The translations under genes and the position numbers were made by a program. A stretch of DNA of 64,000 nucleotides from contig JADWQD010000001.1 in the NCBI GenBank assembly GCA_016110215.1, positions 806,001-870,000 of the forward strand, given 5' to 3'. Numbering within the stretch: the stretch's first letter is position 1; every line of letters begins with the position of its first letter. A model generated the notes under the pieces. The model was given only the letters and a program-made list of their open reading frames with translations. It did not search any database and had not been told where the DNA came from. Source of the stretch: Capronia americana (taxonomy: Eukaryota; Ascomycota; Eurotiomycetes; Chaetothyriales; Herpotrichiellaceae). This document shows positions 33,231 to 43,956 of this stretch, in pieces.

Positions 33231-33987
33231 ATGGCAACAAACACTGCCAACAGTGGGTGTGGCCCTGGACAGCAGGGGGCGCCACCCAGAGCACGGCACA
33301 TGTCTCTGCCTGACACCTGCCTTGGTGTCTGCCATTGCGGCACATGTCCAACATTCTATAACTTTGCTGCTCTGAGTCCTGCGATGTCAGCGTGCTCTTC
33401 AATACAGGGCGACATGTCGCCAGACATGATTTGGAGCTCGAAGATGCATACACAGACACCGGAATTCTTCCAACCACCCCTGGGCGCCACCTATTTCGAA
33501 GCGCCGCAGACGCTGCTAGGCATGCCTTTGTCGCCAAACCGCCAAACCGGCCTCGACCAAGCTGATCCAGCCTTTTATAGTCTTAGGATCTCTGACGTGG
33601 ACGAAAGTACCGGCCCAACAACGACTTCGTCGAGCAATTCGGATGGTCCATTCGCCGCATTCGAACCTATCAGCACAATCGCCAGCAGGAACGAGGTAAT
33701 GAGTCCCGGTGCCCTTCCTCACCACCACTAGCTGAACCACAGACTAATACTATGTTACACAGAGACGAAAGGCTCAGAATCGTGCAGCGCAGAGAGCCTT
33801 TCGGGTCCGCCAGCAGCAGGCCCTTACAGAGGCAAATCTCAAGATGCGTTCGTTACAGGAGGATCTGGACGAGGCTATCAGCAGGAGGAACCATTTTGAG
33901 CGGCTTTTCAGGAGTCTCAGTCAGGAGCATGAGCGGCTGCTGGAGAAGTTCCAGGAGCTGCTAGAGTCGGTGGAGTCGAAGGCATGA
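33231..33987 (+). CDS. Short bZIP transcription factor
   Basis: Two exons, 33231-33695 and 33763-33987, joined over a GTAATG..CAG intron; 229 residues. Exon 2 begins exactly at the basic region RRKAQNRAAQRAFRVRQQQ, of the Yap/fungal AP-1-like class with the N-x-x-A-Q-x-x-F-R core. A leucine-zipper-like amphipathic helix follows, containing LKMRSLQEDLDEAI, then RLFRSLSQEHERLLEKFQEL. The N-terminal part is Ser/Thr/Pro-rich, like an activation region, with DMSPDMIW and FFQPPLGATYF patches. No C-terminal Cys-rich domain is present, so it is not a complete redox-sensing Yap1. The start is uncertain: 33231 is the first in-frame ATG, but 33300 or a missed upstream exon is possible. Confidence 0.72.
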
Positions 33988-34602
33988 ACCGCTTCCCGCG
34001 TTGCACAGTTTTGGGGGCATTGTCGAGCGCAGAGACGGTACGTACGATGGAATCAGGGATAATATATGTGACATGTTTGCCTTGCGCGTTGCCCGGTCAC
34101 AGGCGACGACATTATGTAGGGGGCGGATTTCAGCAGCAGCATAGGGAGGGAGGGGGGGGCGGAAGGGCATACTCCGGACAAAGGCGGCCGCAAAGGGTAA
34201 AAGGTCGTCCATGGCCCGGCGCTTACATGAGGTGGAGATAAGACATTCTGCACCAGGCTGAGAGCAAGTAACCGGCATTGATTGGCTTCGACGGCGGCGT
34301 GTGTTCGTCGTGTATGTGTGAAGCACCCCGCATTGCTGGCTGTCTCCCGTTCGAAGCCGCCTCAGCTTTCTCAGCATGAGAATGTGATTTCGCGAGAGTC
34401 ACGATTCCGCTGCTGGCCTAGCTATACCGTTCGAATTTGTAGGGGGCTCCAGAGCACCTCGCGCTCGTCGACAACCGTCACCGTTTCGATAAACAGCTTA
34501 AAGCGCGCCAGAACGACTGCCAGGTCCGATATTTCTTCAGAAGTCGAGCCCCTCAGTCGCCTGCCCTCGTCGCGCTTGTCCCCATCTGGAGTTTGCAGAA
34601 GC
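33988..34602. other. Intergenic between bZIP and TF-like genes
   Basis: 615 bases between two plus-strand genes, including a G-run (about 34140-34160). It holds the promoter of the six-exon gene. No other gene seen. Confidence 0.35.
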
Positions 34603-36544
34603 ATGGCTGACGATCACGCTGGAGACCCGGTCAATGGCAGCGCTGGGAAGAAGCAGCCGCTAGTCGTCTCCGGATTCGAGTTTGTGTTGATGGGCTCGGA
34701 CGGCGCTCTTAATAAGAAAGGCATCAGCCAGATCCGCGCCCATACGACCCGCGAACTGCATAAGACAAGGCGCGAAAACGGCCAGGTACGTCCCATGTGC
34801 CATATGCAGGGAGAAGCCAGCATTTGCCACCACCGCTTACCTAACGTCGTTGTCGCCTCAAGGCTCTCGCTCGTCGCCGGCGCAATCGTCCCGGGAACAT
34901 CTTCTATGGCTCCCAGATCGATCCCTTCCGTACCCTTCCACAGCTCCCGATTGAAGATCAACACCCCGGGATCCTGGATGAGGTCAAACACAATGGTAAT
35001 AATCATCCGGCCTGCTCCATCCGGCCCCCCATCGCTTAGAGGGGAGCATGCAGACTGACGTCTTCATTCATTATGTACCTCGACAGTCTTTATCGTCTAC
35101 AACCAGAAAACGATGCAGCAGACCATCTGGCCGCAGGGGACCAAGAACGGGACATTCTTCACGGCCATGCTGCTGATGTGTTCTGTGCATCTGGATGGGT
35201 TGACGACTGGCTCGTCTTCCGCCACGACTACGGCGTTGAAAGTCGAAGCGATGCGTCTTGTTCGTGAGAGTGTCCAGGATGCGTCGCGGGCTGCGATCAT
35301 CACCTCCATTTCGGCCATCGCTTGTCTGGCTACGTGCGCTCTGGTATGTCAATCCCCAGTGCTTCCCACACCTGCTCCTTGCTTCTCGGGGCTCGTGACC
35401 GGTAGCTGACCGTGTTAGGTTCGCGGAGAGCTGGCAGGCGCAGAGGAATGTAAGTCATTTCATCGTTTGGCCTCGGTGGGAGTCATGGCGTCAATATTTC
35501 CCTCCGGGCCTGTTGAACCGCGGCTGACTTGGTCGACCCGAAAGATCTGATGCATCGCAATGCATACGCCGTGCTCATCAAAGAAGCCGTCAGACTGAAA
35601 ATGTTTGAGGATTCCAGATTCTGCAAGGACGTCCTCAGAATCATCACTGTCATTGCGTAAGCGGCGAAAGCCCGTCGTAGTCATCTTCCTAGACTTACCC
35701 CGTCAACAGTATCGCGAGACGATGTGGCATACCCACTTCGGGGCTGGCACCTCCGGCGGATTCGCGTACGTTGCTCAGCGAGTACGAACACGTCTTCGAA
35801 GACCGATGGCGGTCAAGAACCCACCCCGAGCCGGAGCTGTTCTCGCCTCTCTACGACGGGAGGCAAGACTCGAGCGATGACCCGTTTCCATGCATGGATC
35901 GCGACCACCTGCGGCTCCTCCTGCAGATGATGCAATCGGTGATCAAAATATGGATCCGCGTCAAGGCATCGCCTGCAGCGCAACAAGCGCCGGCAAACAA
36001 GCTCATCTTGGAGTCCCTGTACCAGCGAATATTCGACATGCCGTCCTCGAAAATTCCCGACCTGCCATCGTCGAACGACCATGTCTACGAAGCATGCAGA
36101 CTGATGTCGGTGCTGCTCATTCGAGCTGTGGAAAACAACCGACACTGGCGCCCCGAAGCCGCCGGCACGTCAATCCTGCAAAAGACCCGAGACGCTCTCC
36201 AGAAGACAGATCTGGATGGTTTCTGGGGGAAGAACATCGGTCAGCTCTACTTTGTGGTGCTAGTGTTTCACAGCGCGGCTTTTGGCACGCCCGAGTACCT
36301 TTTCGGACACGTTCTCCAGGGACGAATCCACTTTGAGTTGACGTATTCCTACAACGACTGGCATGGCGCGTTGTTGCCGATGGCTGTACTCAATAGTCTA
36401 ACACCGGACACGAAGCCCTCGCCCTCGTCAGGCCCCGAGACTCTTGAATTGACGGCAGGATACAGCACTATTTTGTCTGACATGCAGACACCGGTAGGAT
36501 CCAGTTTCCCTATCCCGTTGCCAGGCATCGCGAGCCACGGATGA
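34603..36544 (+). CDS. Fungal transcription-factor-like protein without a zinc cluster
   Basis: Six exons: 34603-34785, 34863-34995, 35087-35343, 35419-35449 (31 bases), 35545-35656 and 35710-36544, giving 516 residues. All introns have GT..AG ends and the phases agree. The N-terminus FEFVLMGSDGALNKKGISQIRAHTTREL matches the short conserved lead (F-x-F, a Lys, then I-R-x-H) of the many fungal proteins that carry the C-terminal half of C6 regulators but no Cys6 DNA-binding domain. A basic ALARRRRNRPG follows. The rest is an all-helical domain with MLLMCSVHLDGL, AYAVLIKEAVRLK and SNDHVYEACRLMSVLL. Such proteins are thought to be regulators or partners of zinc-cluster factors; the target is unknown. 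The 3' end is Ser/Pro-rich. Confidence 0.8.
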
Positions 36545-37204
36545 TGACGAGTGTCTGAATATGTCATGCAACCGAAAGGCGAGGTACAAGCTGCCTTTTC
36601 AACTGATGATGGCGGACAGTTGGATTGATAGAAGCTGGCACTAGACGAGCACTGACCGCTCCTGGTACAAGAGCTTAATCGACTCCTCAGGGTCAAGCCA
36701 CTAATGGACAGTTCCATCTTCCATGCAGGATCCGGAATCTTTTCAGACATCATTCTTCTCCTTCACGCTCAACAACTCAGCAATGTAGCCCGACAAGGTC
36801 TCTCCTTGGCACTCACGATCAGCAATGCAGCCAAATGATGGTGATTAGCCGTTATCGATCACTTCCTACATGTCACAGGATCACATGTTGCGTTACATGC
36901 CGGTATAAAAGCCGAATGAGAGCTGGAACGTCATCAGTGGCCTGTGGACGGGAGTTCAGAGACAATGGATCGGTTGCAATGCGGACCATCGCAGGCGTGG
37001 CACCATGGCTTCATTCCGCCGATTACAAGTACAACATTGAAATGATTCTAGGCGAGCGCCCGAACACCATGCAAGAGCCGGCACAATTCGACAAACAAGG
37101 AAGATCTACATCTGCTTGTGGCATGGCATTCTGCTTAGCCGTCGGGCGGGGGTCTGTGCTGCTCGCATCTTATGCACATTTGTGGAAGTAGGCTAGGCCA
37201 GGCC

Positions 37205-37273
37205 CATCCATCCATCCATCCATCATCCATGGTCAGTCAACCCCCGAATCGAGCGAATCGAGCGAATCGAGCG
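37205..37273. repeat. CATC microsatellite and (CGAATCGAG)n array
   Basis: Several CATC units from about 37205 to 37230 are followed by three CGAATCGAG copies at 37246-37272. Both are perfect or nearly so. Confidence 0.7.
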
Positions 37274-37906
37274 CCACAACACCTGACTTTTGGGTCGGGG
37301 ATTATGTGAAGGGAGACGACTATGCCCCAAGAGGCGTGAGCTGTGAGCTTAGAGCTGTGCGTTGCTTACACAGGACTTAGATTTCGGGGGCGCCATTTGT
37401 CTCGAACACTTACCTCGTACTTACACTATTAATGAATCAGCACATGTCGAGCTCGTGATCGCGTTTTGATTATCGCGTTTCCTTGAAAATTTCCCTTTTC
37501 CCCGACGTCAACGTTCCGCGCTCACGCCCCATGTTCAGAGCACCGAGTGTGGAAATGTGCAATGCCGCCATTCTTGCCAACGTCGAGCTGGGACTCACCC
37601 ACCTCCGCGGATCCTTCCCTTCCCTGTCACGCGATGAGAAGAAAAGAGCAGCACAGGCTCTATGATCGCGTTCTCCAACAAGAACAGTTTACTGACTTTT
37701 GCTTCCTATTGCAACAACTGGAATGAGCGGGCCCCGTTGTCCAGGATGTATCTATCTATCGTGTGCGAGACCGACCGACAGTGCTGGCGAGGATACGCAG
37801 TGCAATATGATAAGGAAGGAGCTGATTCAGGCGCTGATTGAAGGGGAAGGATAAGGCACGGGGCCGGCTCATGAGCATATGTTTATACTGTATTCGGTAT
37901 TCGGTA

Positions 37907-38070
37907 TCTCATTCGTACTCACTATGCTTCCATCCATGCTTGCTTGTTTGCTTAGTATATTTATTGTATCTCATCCTTACTCTGTACTCTTCCATCCATG
38001 CTTGCTTAGTATATTTACTCTACCTCATTCGTACTCCGTGCTTTTCGATATCATGTACTTGCTTAGCACA
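37907..38070. repeat. Minisatellite, about 2.5-3 copies of a 54-62-base unit
   Basis: Copies begin at about 37907, 37969 and 38023 with (T/C)CTCAT(T/C)C(G/T)TACTC. Two share CTTCCATCCATGCTTGCTT and CTTAGTATATTTA. The third decays after its first 20 bases but ends again with CTTGCTTAG. Confidence 0.7.
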
Positions 38071-38286
38071 ACGCAAAATAACACAATATAACGCAATACA
38101 ACACAATTCAATTCAACACAATGTAAATGGATCTCAGAGAACAAGACTCGACTCTATTACGCTGCGGGTCACAGACAGACAGACAAATAGACTGCATGGG
38201 ACAGAATTGGAGGAGTCCTCGTCTACACGGTAACTACTCGTAACAAACATCTTGTATATAACGATGAAGTATCGCATTCGATGCGA

Positions 38287-38508
38287 TTCTCCTGGTAAGT
38301 ATGTAATTTCAGCCTGGCGATCCTCGTCCGTCACCACGATCATGGGTTTTCCTTTCAATTACACTCTCCTTGCAATTCACCCTTCCTATCCTCGTCACCA
38401 TAATTTTGCATCTGTACTCTCCTAGCAATTCAGCTTAGCGATCCTTATCACCATAATCATGGACTTTTCCTTCGATTACATTCTCCTGGCAATTCAGCCT
38501 TGTGATGG
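38287..38508. repeat. Minisatellite, about 3.5 diverged copies of a ~55-75-base unit
   Basis: The unit runs (C/T)TCTCCT-GCAATTCAGC-GCGATCC-TATCACCATAATCATGG-TTTTCCTTCGATTACA. Copies begin at about 38287, 38364, 38418 and 38481, with insertions and point changes between them. Confidence 0.7.
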
Positions 38509-38934
38509 ATAACCCTTCATCGGAGGAACTATTCATCCGGCTCCCCAGTTGCGACCCCAGCAGCACCTGTTTACGTATTCGTATTCTGGAGTTTGCCAAC
38601 TTGAACCAGTTACATCGCTTTGCGAGGTTCAAGCTTCATGGCAAGGCTCACTCGGCACCTGTCTGGGCGAATGCCATTTGGCCTTGATGCCGTCGCACCA
38701 ATGCCAAACGGATTGACGGAGTCAACCTTGTCGCTAAGATGGCCGTGAGGCTGATTCCTTTCCGAAAACGAAGCACGCCACGTATAACGCCCCGGGTACG
38801 ATCGACTGATAATTACACAAGTCGAGGACGTCTTCATGTCGACACGGATGCAGCAATCCTGCCACCTCGCCGCTGAGAAGAACAATCGCTAATTTCCTCG
38901 ACTGCCTGATTCACGAGTTCTAGAACCTACGACG

Positions 38935-39989
38935 ATGCATCAAACGTGTAAGTCGCCGCCCCAGAGCTGGAGACAGAGGGTCACTGAACCAACGCTGGAA
39001 TAATTAGCCGATATCAACAGATTCCTCGCCGACATCGCGCAGGGACCGTCCGCTGTGTTCGCCGTCTTCTTCGCAATCTCCGGCGGGTTGCACATCTGGC
39101 AGAGCAGGTAGAGTTGCTCCCTCCTCTTCGCAGAGTTGCGAACTCGACAATGGCTCTGATACGAAGGGGGTGCGCTCCCGATCTAGGAAGTATCGATCCT
39201 GGCCGTACACCTGGCCCCTTCCATGCGCTTGCATTCTCATGATGGCCGGCTTCATCTGCCGTGAGATCACCGCAGACGACGATAAAGCAGATGACCTCGC
39301 CAGCGCCGTCCAGGGGTTGTTCTACAGCGCAACGTAAGCCCCTGCCTCTACCTCTGAGCTTGATCTAGGGCGTACGCTCATCGAGGAATGTTCGCTTACA
39401 CTTCATAAAATCCTGCACCAGACCGACATTTGCAATTCCTCTCTACACGTTCCTACTCTGCTCTCCGGTCAGCAGCGAATTGCTGCCCTGGTTGAACCAA
39501 ACGATATCATACGTCGTTGTTTGGGTCTTCACCAGCGCCATCATCTCCTGCACCGCCCAAGGGTGCTCGACGTATTTCAACCCGGACGCGAAACGATCGT
39601 CCATCAACTCGGCTCTCGCGCTGTTGAAAGCGAGCCTCTTCCTGCAGCTGTCCATCAATGCGGGCTTGCTGTGTATCCTTGTCGTCGTGTTCTTCACTTG
39701 GCGGAACGGCGGTGGAAACAGCAGCAGCGGAGTCGGGCCCCGCCGGGTGCCATCACACATGCTCGTGTTTTCCTTGTTCGCTCTGGTGGCGTTGCTTGTC
39801 GTGCGGAATGTGTTTCGCACGGTCCAGGCGTTCGCGTCGCCTCTTTCCGACATATGGACTCAAGAGGCGTATTTCTGGGTGTTCGAGGCGTCTGTCATGG
39901 TGTGCTTCACGGCTCTGTTCCACGTCGTGCACCCAGCAAAGTATGTTTCGCTGGGGTATGGCTGTGGGCAGGGAGGGAGGTGTGGTTGA
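38935..39989 (+). CDS. RTA1-like seven-helix membrane protein
   Basis: Four exons: 38935-38947 (13 bases with the start codon), 39008-39107, 39187-39333 and 39422-39989, giving 275 residues. Splice phases agree at all three introns. The protein has about seven hydrophobic helices. Typical RTA1-family features: an early helix SAVFAVFFAISGGLHIWQ, then KYRSWPYTWPLPCACILMM, a loop with KRSSINSALALLKASLFLQ, and a last pair containing FRTVQAF, DIWTQEAYFWVFEASVMV and ALFHVVHPAKY. RTA1 members in yeast are linked to lipid translocation and resistance to toxic compounds. The very small first exon means that annotation from long frames alone would miss the true start. The ligand or lipid is unknown. 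Confidence 0.85.
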
Positions 39990-40774
39990 GCTGAATGGGA
40001 TGATGAACGGACAAAGCCTTCGCAGTACTTCTGGAGGAGAAGGAGCCCTCGCATAAGTCCTCTCGACACCGCGGTCGATGATGGTCTCCGTACTTGCGCC
40101 ATGCTTTGGTTATGTGTGGAGGGACTGGGACCGAAACTGGGACTGAACTTGAGCTTAAAGTCAATCGAGCGGCTCGCGTCGTGAGCCTGGAACAGCTGCT
40201 TTAGAATGCTTCGCGTTCTGTCAGGTAGTTAATCTATTTATTCGACCCCCCTTCTAGGTCATACCATCCAGTGGTACCTGCGCACAAATTCGTTGGATCT
40301 AATATAGATGAGATCCCTGTTCGATCCTTGTACTACTCTCGTTCGATTCTGGTGCGATTTGTGTTCAAATCCATCGTTGACAATACTGCAGCCTTCATAA
40401 TCTAATTGGCCAGCCTTGCGGTCTCCCCTCATCAGTGAAGGACCGAGCAGGCCAGCCTTACGGGTGCATCGCTGCATCATGACGTCGAGGCCCGTTCGGG
40501 GATGACAATGGATGGACACCAGTGGATCCCGGCAGTTGCAGTTCTTACAGAAGAAACCGATCGATTTTTCAACAGCGAAAAGACCAAACACGTTGTGTGC
40601 GAGAGAAAGGACATAATTAACTGTATCTCTTACTGCTTCGTCGAGTGCCCCTCGTAGTCAATATTTATTACAGAACTCTGACGCCGCGACAGTGACATTA
40701 TATCCCAAACGGCCCGGACTATCGCCGATTAGTTATCCTACATAGCTCTTGACTGTTTCTCGAGGTGTGTAAAA
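39990..40774. other. Intergenic between RTA1 and MetE-like genes
   Basis: 785 bases between two plus-strand genes. No gene or tRNA with a complete fold was found; a GTTCAAATCC string at about 40365 is a B-box-like word without a matching partner. Confidence 0.4.
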
Positions 40775-42117
40775 ATGCCCCTCCCGACAGGCGTGTACCG
40801 GGCCGACCAGGTCGGCTCGCTCCTCCGACCGAAAGAGATCCTGCAGCTCCGCGAAAAGATCGCAAAGGGGGGCCAGGATGCAGATGCGTCGGCGCTGCTC
40901 GATGATCTCCACCGTCTCGAAGACAAGTACATCGCCGACGTGGTGCGGAAGCAGCTGCAAGCGGGCCTCCGGGCCATCACGGACGGCGAGTTCCGCCGCG
41001 CCTTCTTCCACCTCGACTTCCTGCAGCATCTGGACGGGATCGAGGTGCGCGGCCAGCTCATGAGCACAAACACCTCCAAGGGCGGCTTCGCGCCGCCGAC
41101 CCTCGTCGTCACGGGCAAACTGGGCCACAGCAAACCCATCCAGGTCGACGACTTTAAATTCCTGGAGCGCCAGATCCGGGAGGCCGGCAGCGGCGCTGGC
41201 AGCGACGGTGGTGCGATTGCGACTCCCAAGGTCGCGATCCCGAGTCCCACGATGGTGCATTTCCGCGGCGGCCGCCAGACGATCGATCTCGACGCGTACC
41301 CTTCCATGGACGACTTCTTCGACGACCTCGCCCGCGTCTATCAGGAGGAAGTGCGCGACCTGTACGCCGCGGGGTGTCGCTTCTTGCAGCTCGACGACAC
41401 CAACCTCGCGTACCTGTGCGACCCGAAGATGCGGACCGAGGCCGAGGCCCGTCATGGGAGCGACGCGCGCGAGATCGCGAAGCAGTATGCCAATTTGATT
41501 AATCGCGCGATTGAAAAGAGGCCCGCCGATATGACGGTCGGGATTCACTTGTGTAGAGGGAACCATCGCAGCCAGTGGTTTGCTCAGGGCGGGTAAGGCG
41601 GCCTACCCTCTCGCTGACCTACCACAGCTGAAGGAGCGTGGGAAGACCTTTGGAAGGGCGTCGTCCGCGTTTGGCCTTCCCACCTCCCACGGTTCCTTCG
41701 TTGTGTGCTATGTACCTGATTGACTGATTGACTGACCCTACGCTCTTGTCCAGCTACGAACCCGTCGCCGAGGTGCTCTTCCGCGATCTCAACGTCGACG
41801 TCTACTTCCTCGAATACGACGACGCGCGGTCCGGCGACTTCAGCCCCCTCCGACACTTGCCGGAGAATAAAGTCGTGGTCCTGGGCGTCATGACGAGCAA
41901 AAAGGGCGAGTTGGACGACAAGGACGCCATCATCCAACGCCTGCACGAAGCGGCAAAGTACTGCAAGAGGGGACTGGATCAGCTGTGCGTGAGTCATCAA
42001 TGTGGGTTCAGCAGTACCATGGAAGGGAATGAATTGAGCGAAGACCAGCAGTGGGCGAAGGTGCGGTTGGAGGTGGAGATTGCGAAGACGGTTTGGGGGG
42101 ATGATTTGTCTAAATGA
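40775..42117 (+). CDS. Short cobalamin-independent methionine synthase-like enzyme (MetE C-terminal family)
   Basis: Two exons, 40775-41592 and 41754-42117, joined over a GTAAGG..CAG intron; 393 residues. It matches the C-terminal (UROD/MetE-like) zinc domain of methionine synthase, not the ~765-residue full enzyme. It starts YRADQVGSLLRPKE, with ITDGEFRR at about 68-75. The zinc ligands HxC are His258 and Cys260 in GIHLCRGN, and the third ligand is Cys356 in SHQCGFSS. LQLDDTN at 205-210 lines the active site. Full-length MetE transfers a methyl group from a folate to homocysteine. The short family members act on other thiols or methyl donors and are often found beside special metabolism. Its exact acceptor is unknown. 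The next gene, on the opposite strand, converges on it 375 bases away. Confidence 0.88.
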
Positions 42118-42492
42118 TATAACATAACCTAACATAACTGTCCTTAGATGAGATAAGATAGATTGAGGATGGAAGAAAGGAAGGAAGGTAGATGGGGCAT
42201 GAGTGGCAAACAGTGCGAAACTGAAGTGAAGGGTGCCGGCGTGTGTCATGGCTTCGTGTTTGCAAAGTCCACTTCAACAGTGAGGCGAGAGCGAGAGATA
42301 GACCCGGATGTGCTTGGGCCCCCTTTTCCTACACCCATTGTCGAACGGCATGTGGGGTCAAAAATGTACGTACATACTGAGTAGTAGTCTTCAACATATG
42401 ATACCCTGGTGGACGATGCATCCCGCATCTGCATCTTCGCCTTCATGAGAACCCCTTCAAAACTTGCGTGTACCGCTTCCCGGAGCCTGGCA
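42118..42492. other. Intergenic between converging genes
   Basis: 375 bases with the 3' UTRs of the MetE-like and acyltransferase genes. Nothing else seen. Confidence 0.4.
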
Positions 42493-43956
42493 TCACCACT
42501 TCTGGAACGTCCTCCTCTGCAACCATCTCCCCAGTCGGACGACCATCTTGTCAGCCCGGGTGAAATGGTCGGCCATGAAAAGAACACACGCTGTGGCGAA
42601 GACCTCGACCACGAAACAAGCGACATATCCCTGGCCCAGAGATCTCTCGCGCCAAGGATTCAGGATCGGGAGGAAAAGACCCTCCAGCACGAGGATGTGC
42701 ATGCAGTAGATGCCGAAGGAGAGGTCGCCCAAGTATTGAGAGAAGGTCCAGTTAAAGGGAACTTGCAATGCCGGATAGTTGTCTAACGCTAGGATGAACA
42801 GGACGGCCCCGATGCTGGTCCAGAAGGTGTACATGGCCTCGCCGTACCATGACGGCACGAATTGAAGCAGATATGGCCACGGGTAAGGGATCTCAGGGTT
42901 GGTGTCGGGGTCGTCGGGCTGACTGAGCAAAAAGGCCCCAACCGTCAGCATGAGTATGCAGCCGAGCTTGCTTGCTAATGCATGGCCTCGCCACCAACGC
43001 GGTGACGGCTGCTTCTCACCGGTTCCGGTTTCAGCCTGGGGTAAGAGTTTCCCGACACGCTCGGGGTGTCGAAGCAGGGACAGGTCCGCGATGAACGTGC
43101 CCGCGAGGAACTCGGCGACATACACCGCGCGCCAGTAGTAGGACAGAAGGATCACCATCCAGAGGGCGGCCCACCGCGACCGGATCGATAATTTGCACGA
43201 CGCGGCGCAAAACACAAACACCACCATGCTGCCTCGGAATTCCACGGGGATGGTCCACATCTGGTACAGGTACCTGGAACCGAAAGCGCTCCCGCGGATC
43301 CATCCTTGCAGGTGCGCAAACGGGTCGCTCGAGTAGAGCCAGTCGTTGAACCAGTCCCACAGCTGTTCGTGGAGCGTGTCTTTTCTCTGCGCAGCGTGTG
43401 GCTTAAACCACCCCAGTTGAGTGAAGGCCATTGCGACGAACGTCGCCACGCCCGTGCTGCCGTATAACCTGAACCATCTCCGGAACGTCGACGACGCAAT
43501 ACAATCCAGCAACTTGGCCGGTTCTCTATTGTGTATCATGACGAGCATGCGGTAGCTGAGCACGTATCCCGAGATGACGAAGAAGATGGCCACCATGCCG
43601 GGGCCGCCGCGGAAGAGGACACGGAAGAAGAAGATATTCTGGAAAACCCATATGCTGGGGATTGGGAACGAGTGATAGAAGAACACTATTAGCGCTGCGT
43701 ATCCGCGCAGGGCGTCAAGGTACGCCGTCGGATGGGGTTCTTTCTTGCCGGTTGCCTCGCTGCGTTGCATGTAAGTCGGTAACAGGCCGACAAGGGACCG
43801 TTTTAATAGGTGCTTGCATCGAAGCCATTTCCGTGGACCGAGTTGTGGCTGTTGTCCACGTATTGAGACCGATGATTCGTTGGGCAAGGGGTGAGGATAC
43901 GTCTCGGGCGGGCCGTCCGAGTACGGGTCGTGTAAGAGAGGGATGGCTTGCTCCAT
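42493..43956 (-). CDS. Acyltransferase-3 family membrane protein
   Basis: An intronless 487-residue protein. Acyltransferase-3 enzymes move acetyl or other acyl groups onto sugars or small molecules across or at membranes. The conserved block YLDALRGYAALIVFFYH is at about 79-95, with His95 as the catalytic candidate. GGPGMVAIFFVISGYVLSYRM follows, then RRWFRLY, WTIPVEFRGS and a final LSFGIYCMHILVLEG. About ten hydrophobic helices can be drawn. A 78-residue cytoplasmic N-terminus precedes the domain, and an extra loop near 215-245 is rich in aromatic residues. The gene could modify a natural product, a cell-wall sugar or a lipid; the neighbours (MetE-like and PhyH-like enzymes) are compatible with small-molecule modification but do not prove it. 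Confidence 0.9.
   Translation of the reverse strand: MEQAIPLLHDPYSDGPPETYPHPLPNESSVSIRGQQPQLGPRKWLRCKHLLKRSLVGLLPTYMQRSEATGKKEPHPTAYLDALRGYAALIVFFYHSFPIPSIWVFQNIFFFRVLFRGGPGMVAIFFVISGYVLSYRMLVMIHNREPAKLLDCIASSTFRRWFRLYGSTGVATFVAMAFTQLGWFKPHAAQRKDTLHEQLWDWFNDWLYSSDPFAHLQGWIRGSAFGSRYLYQMWTIPVEFRGSMVVFVFCAASCKLSIRSRWAALWMVILLSYYWRAVYVAEFLAGTFIADLSLLRHPERVGKLLPQAETGTGEKQPSPRWWRGHALASKLGCILMLTVGAFLLSQPDDPDTNPEIPYPWPYLLQFVPSWYGEAMYTFWTSIGAVLFILALDNYPALQVPFNWTFSQYLGDLSFGIYCMHILVLEGLFLPILNPWRERSLGQGYVACFVVEVFATACVLFMADHFTRADKMVVRLGRWLQRRTFQKW

Larger units (their letters stand above)
36545..38934. other. Gene-poor 2.4 kb stretch with several tandem repeats
   Basis: No supported gene. It contains a (CATC)n/CGAATCGAG array near 37205-37273 and two minisatellites listed separately. 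An AT-rich stretch with repeated CAACACAAT-type words (about 38068-38125) lies between them. A TATAAAAG string at about 36905 has no convincing coding region downstream. Confidence 0.5.

Noticed and set aside
32816..33343. 175-codon minus-strand open frame
   Set aside because: Overlaps the start of the bZIP gene on the other strand and has no recognisable features.
36905..36912. TATAAAAG as a promoter
   Set aside because: No coding region with protein character follows within a usual distance.
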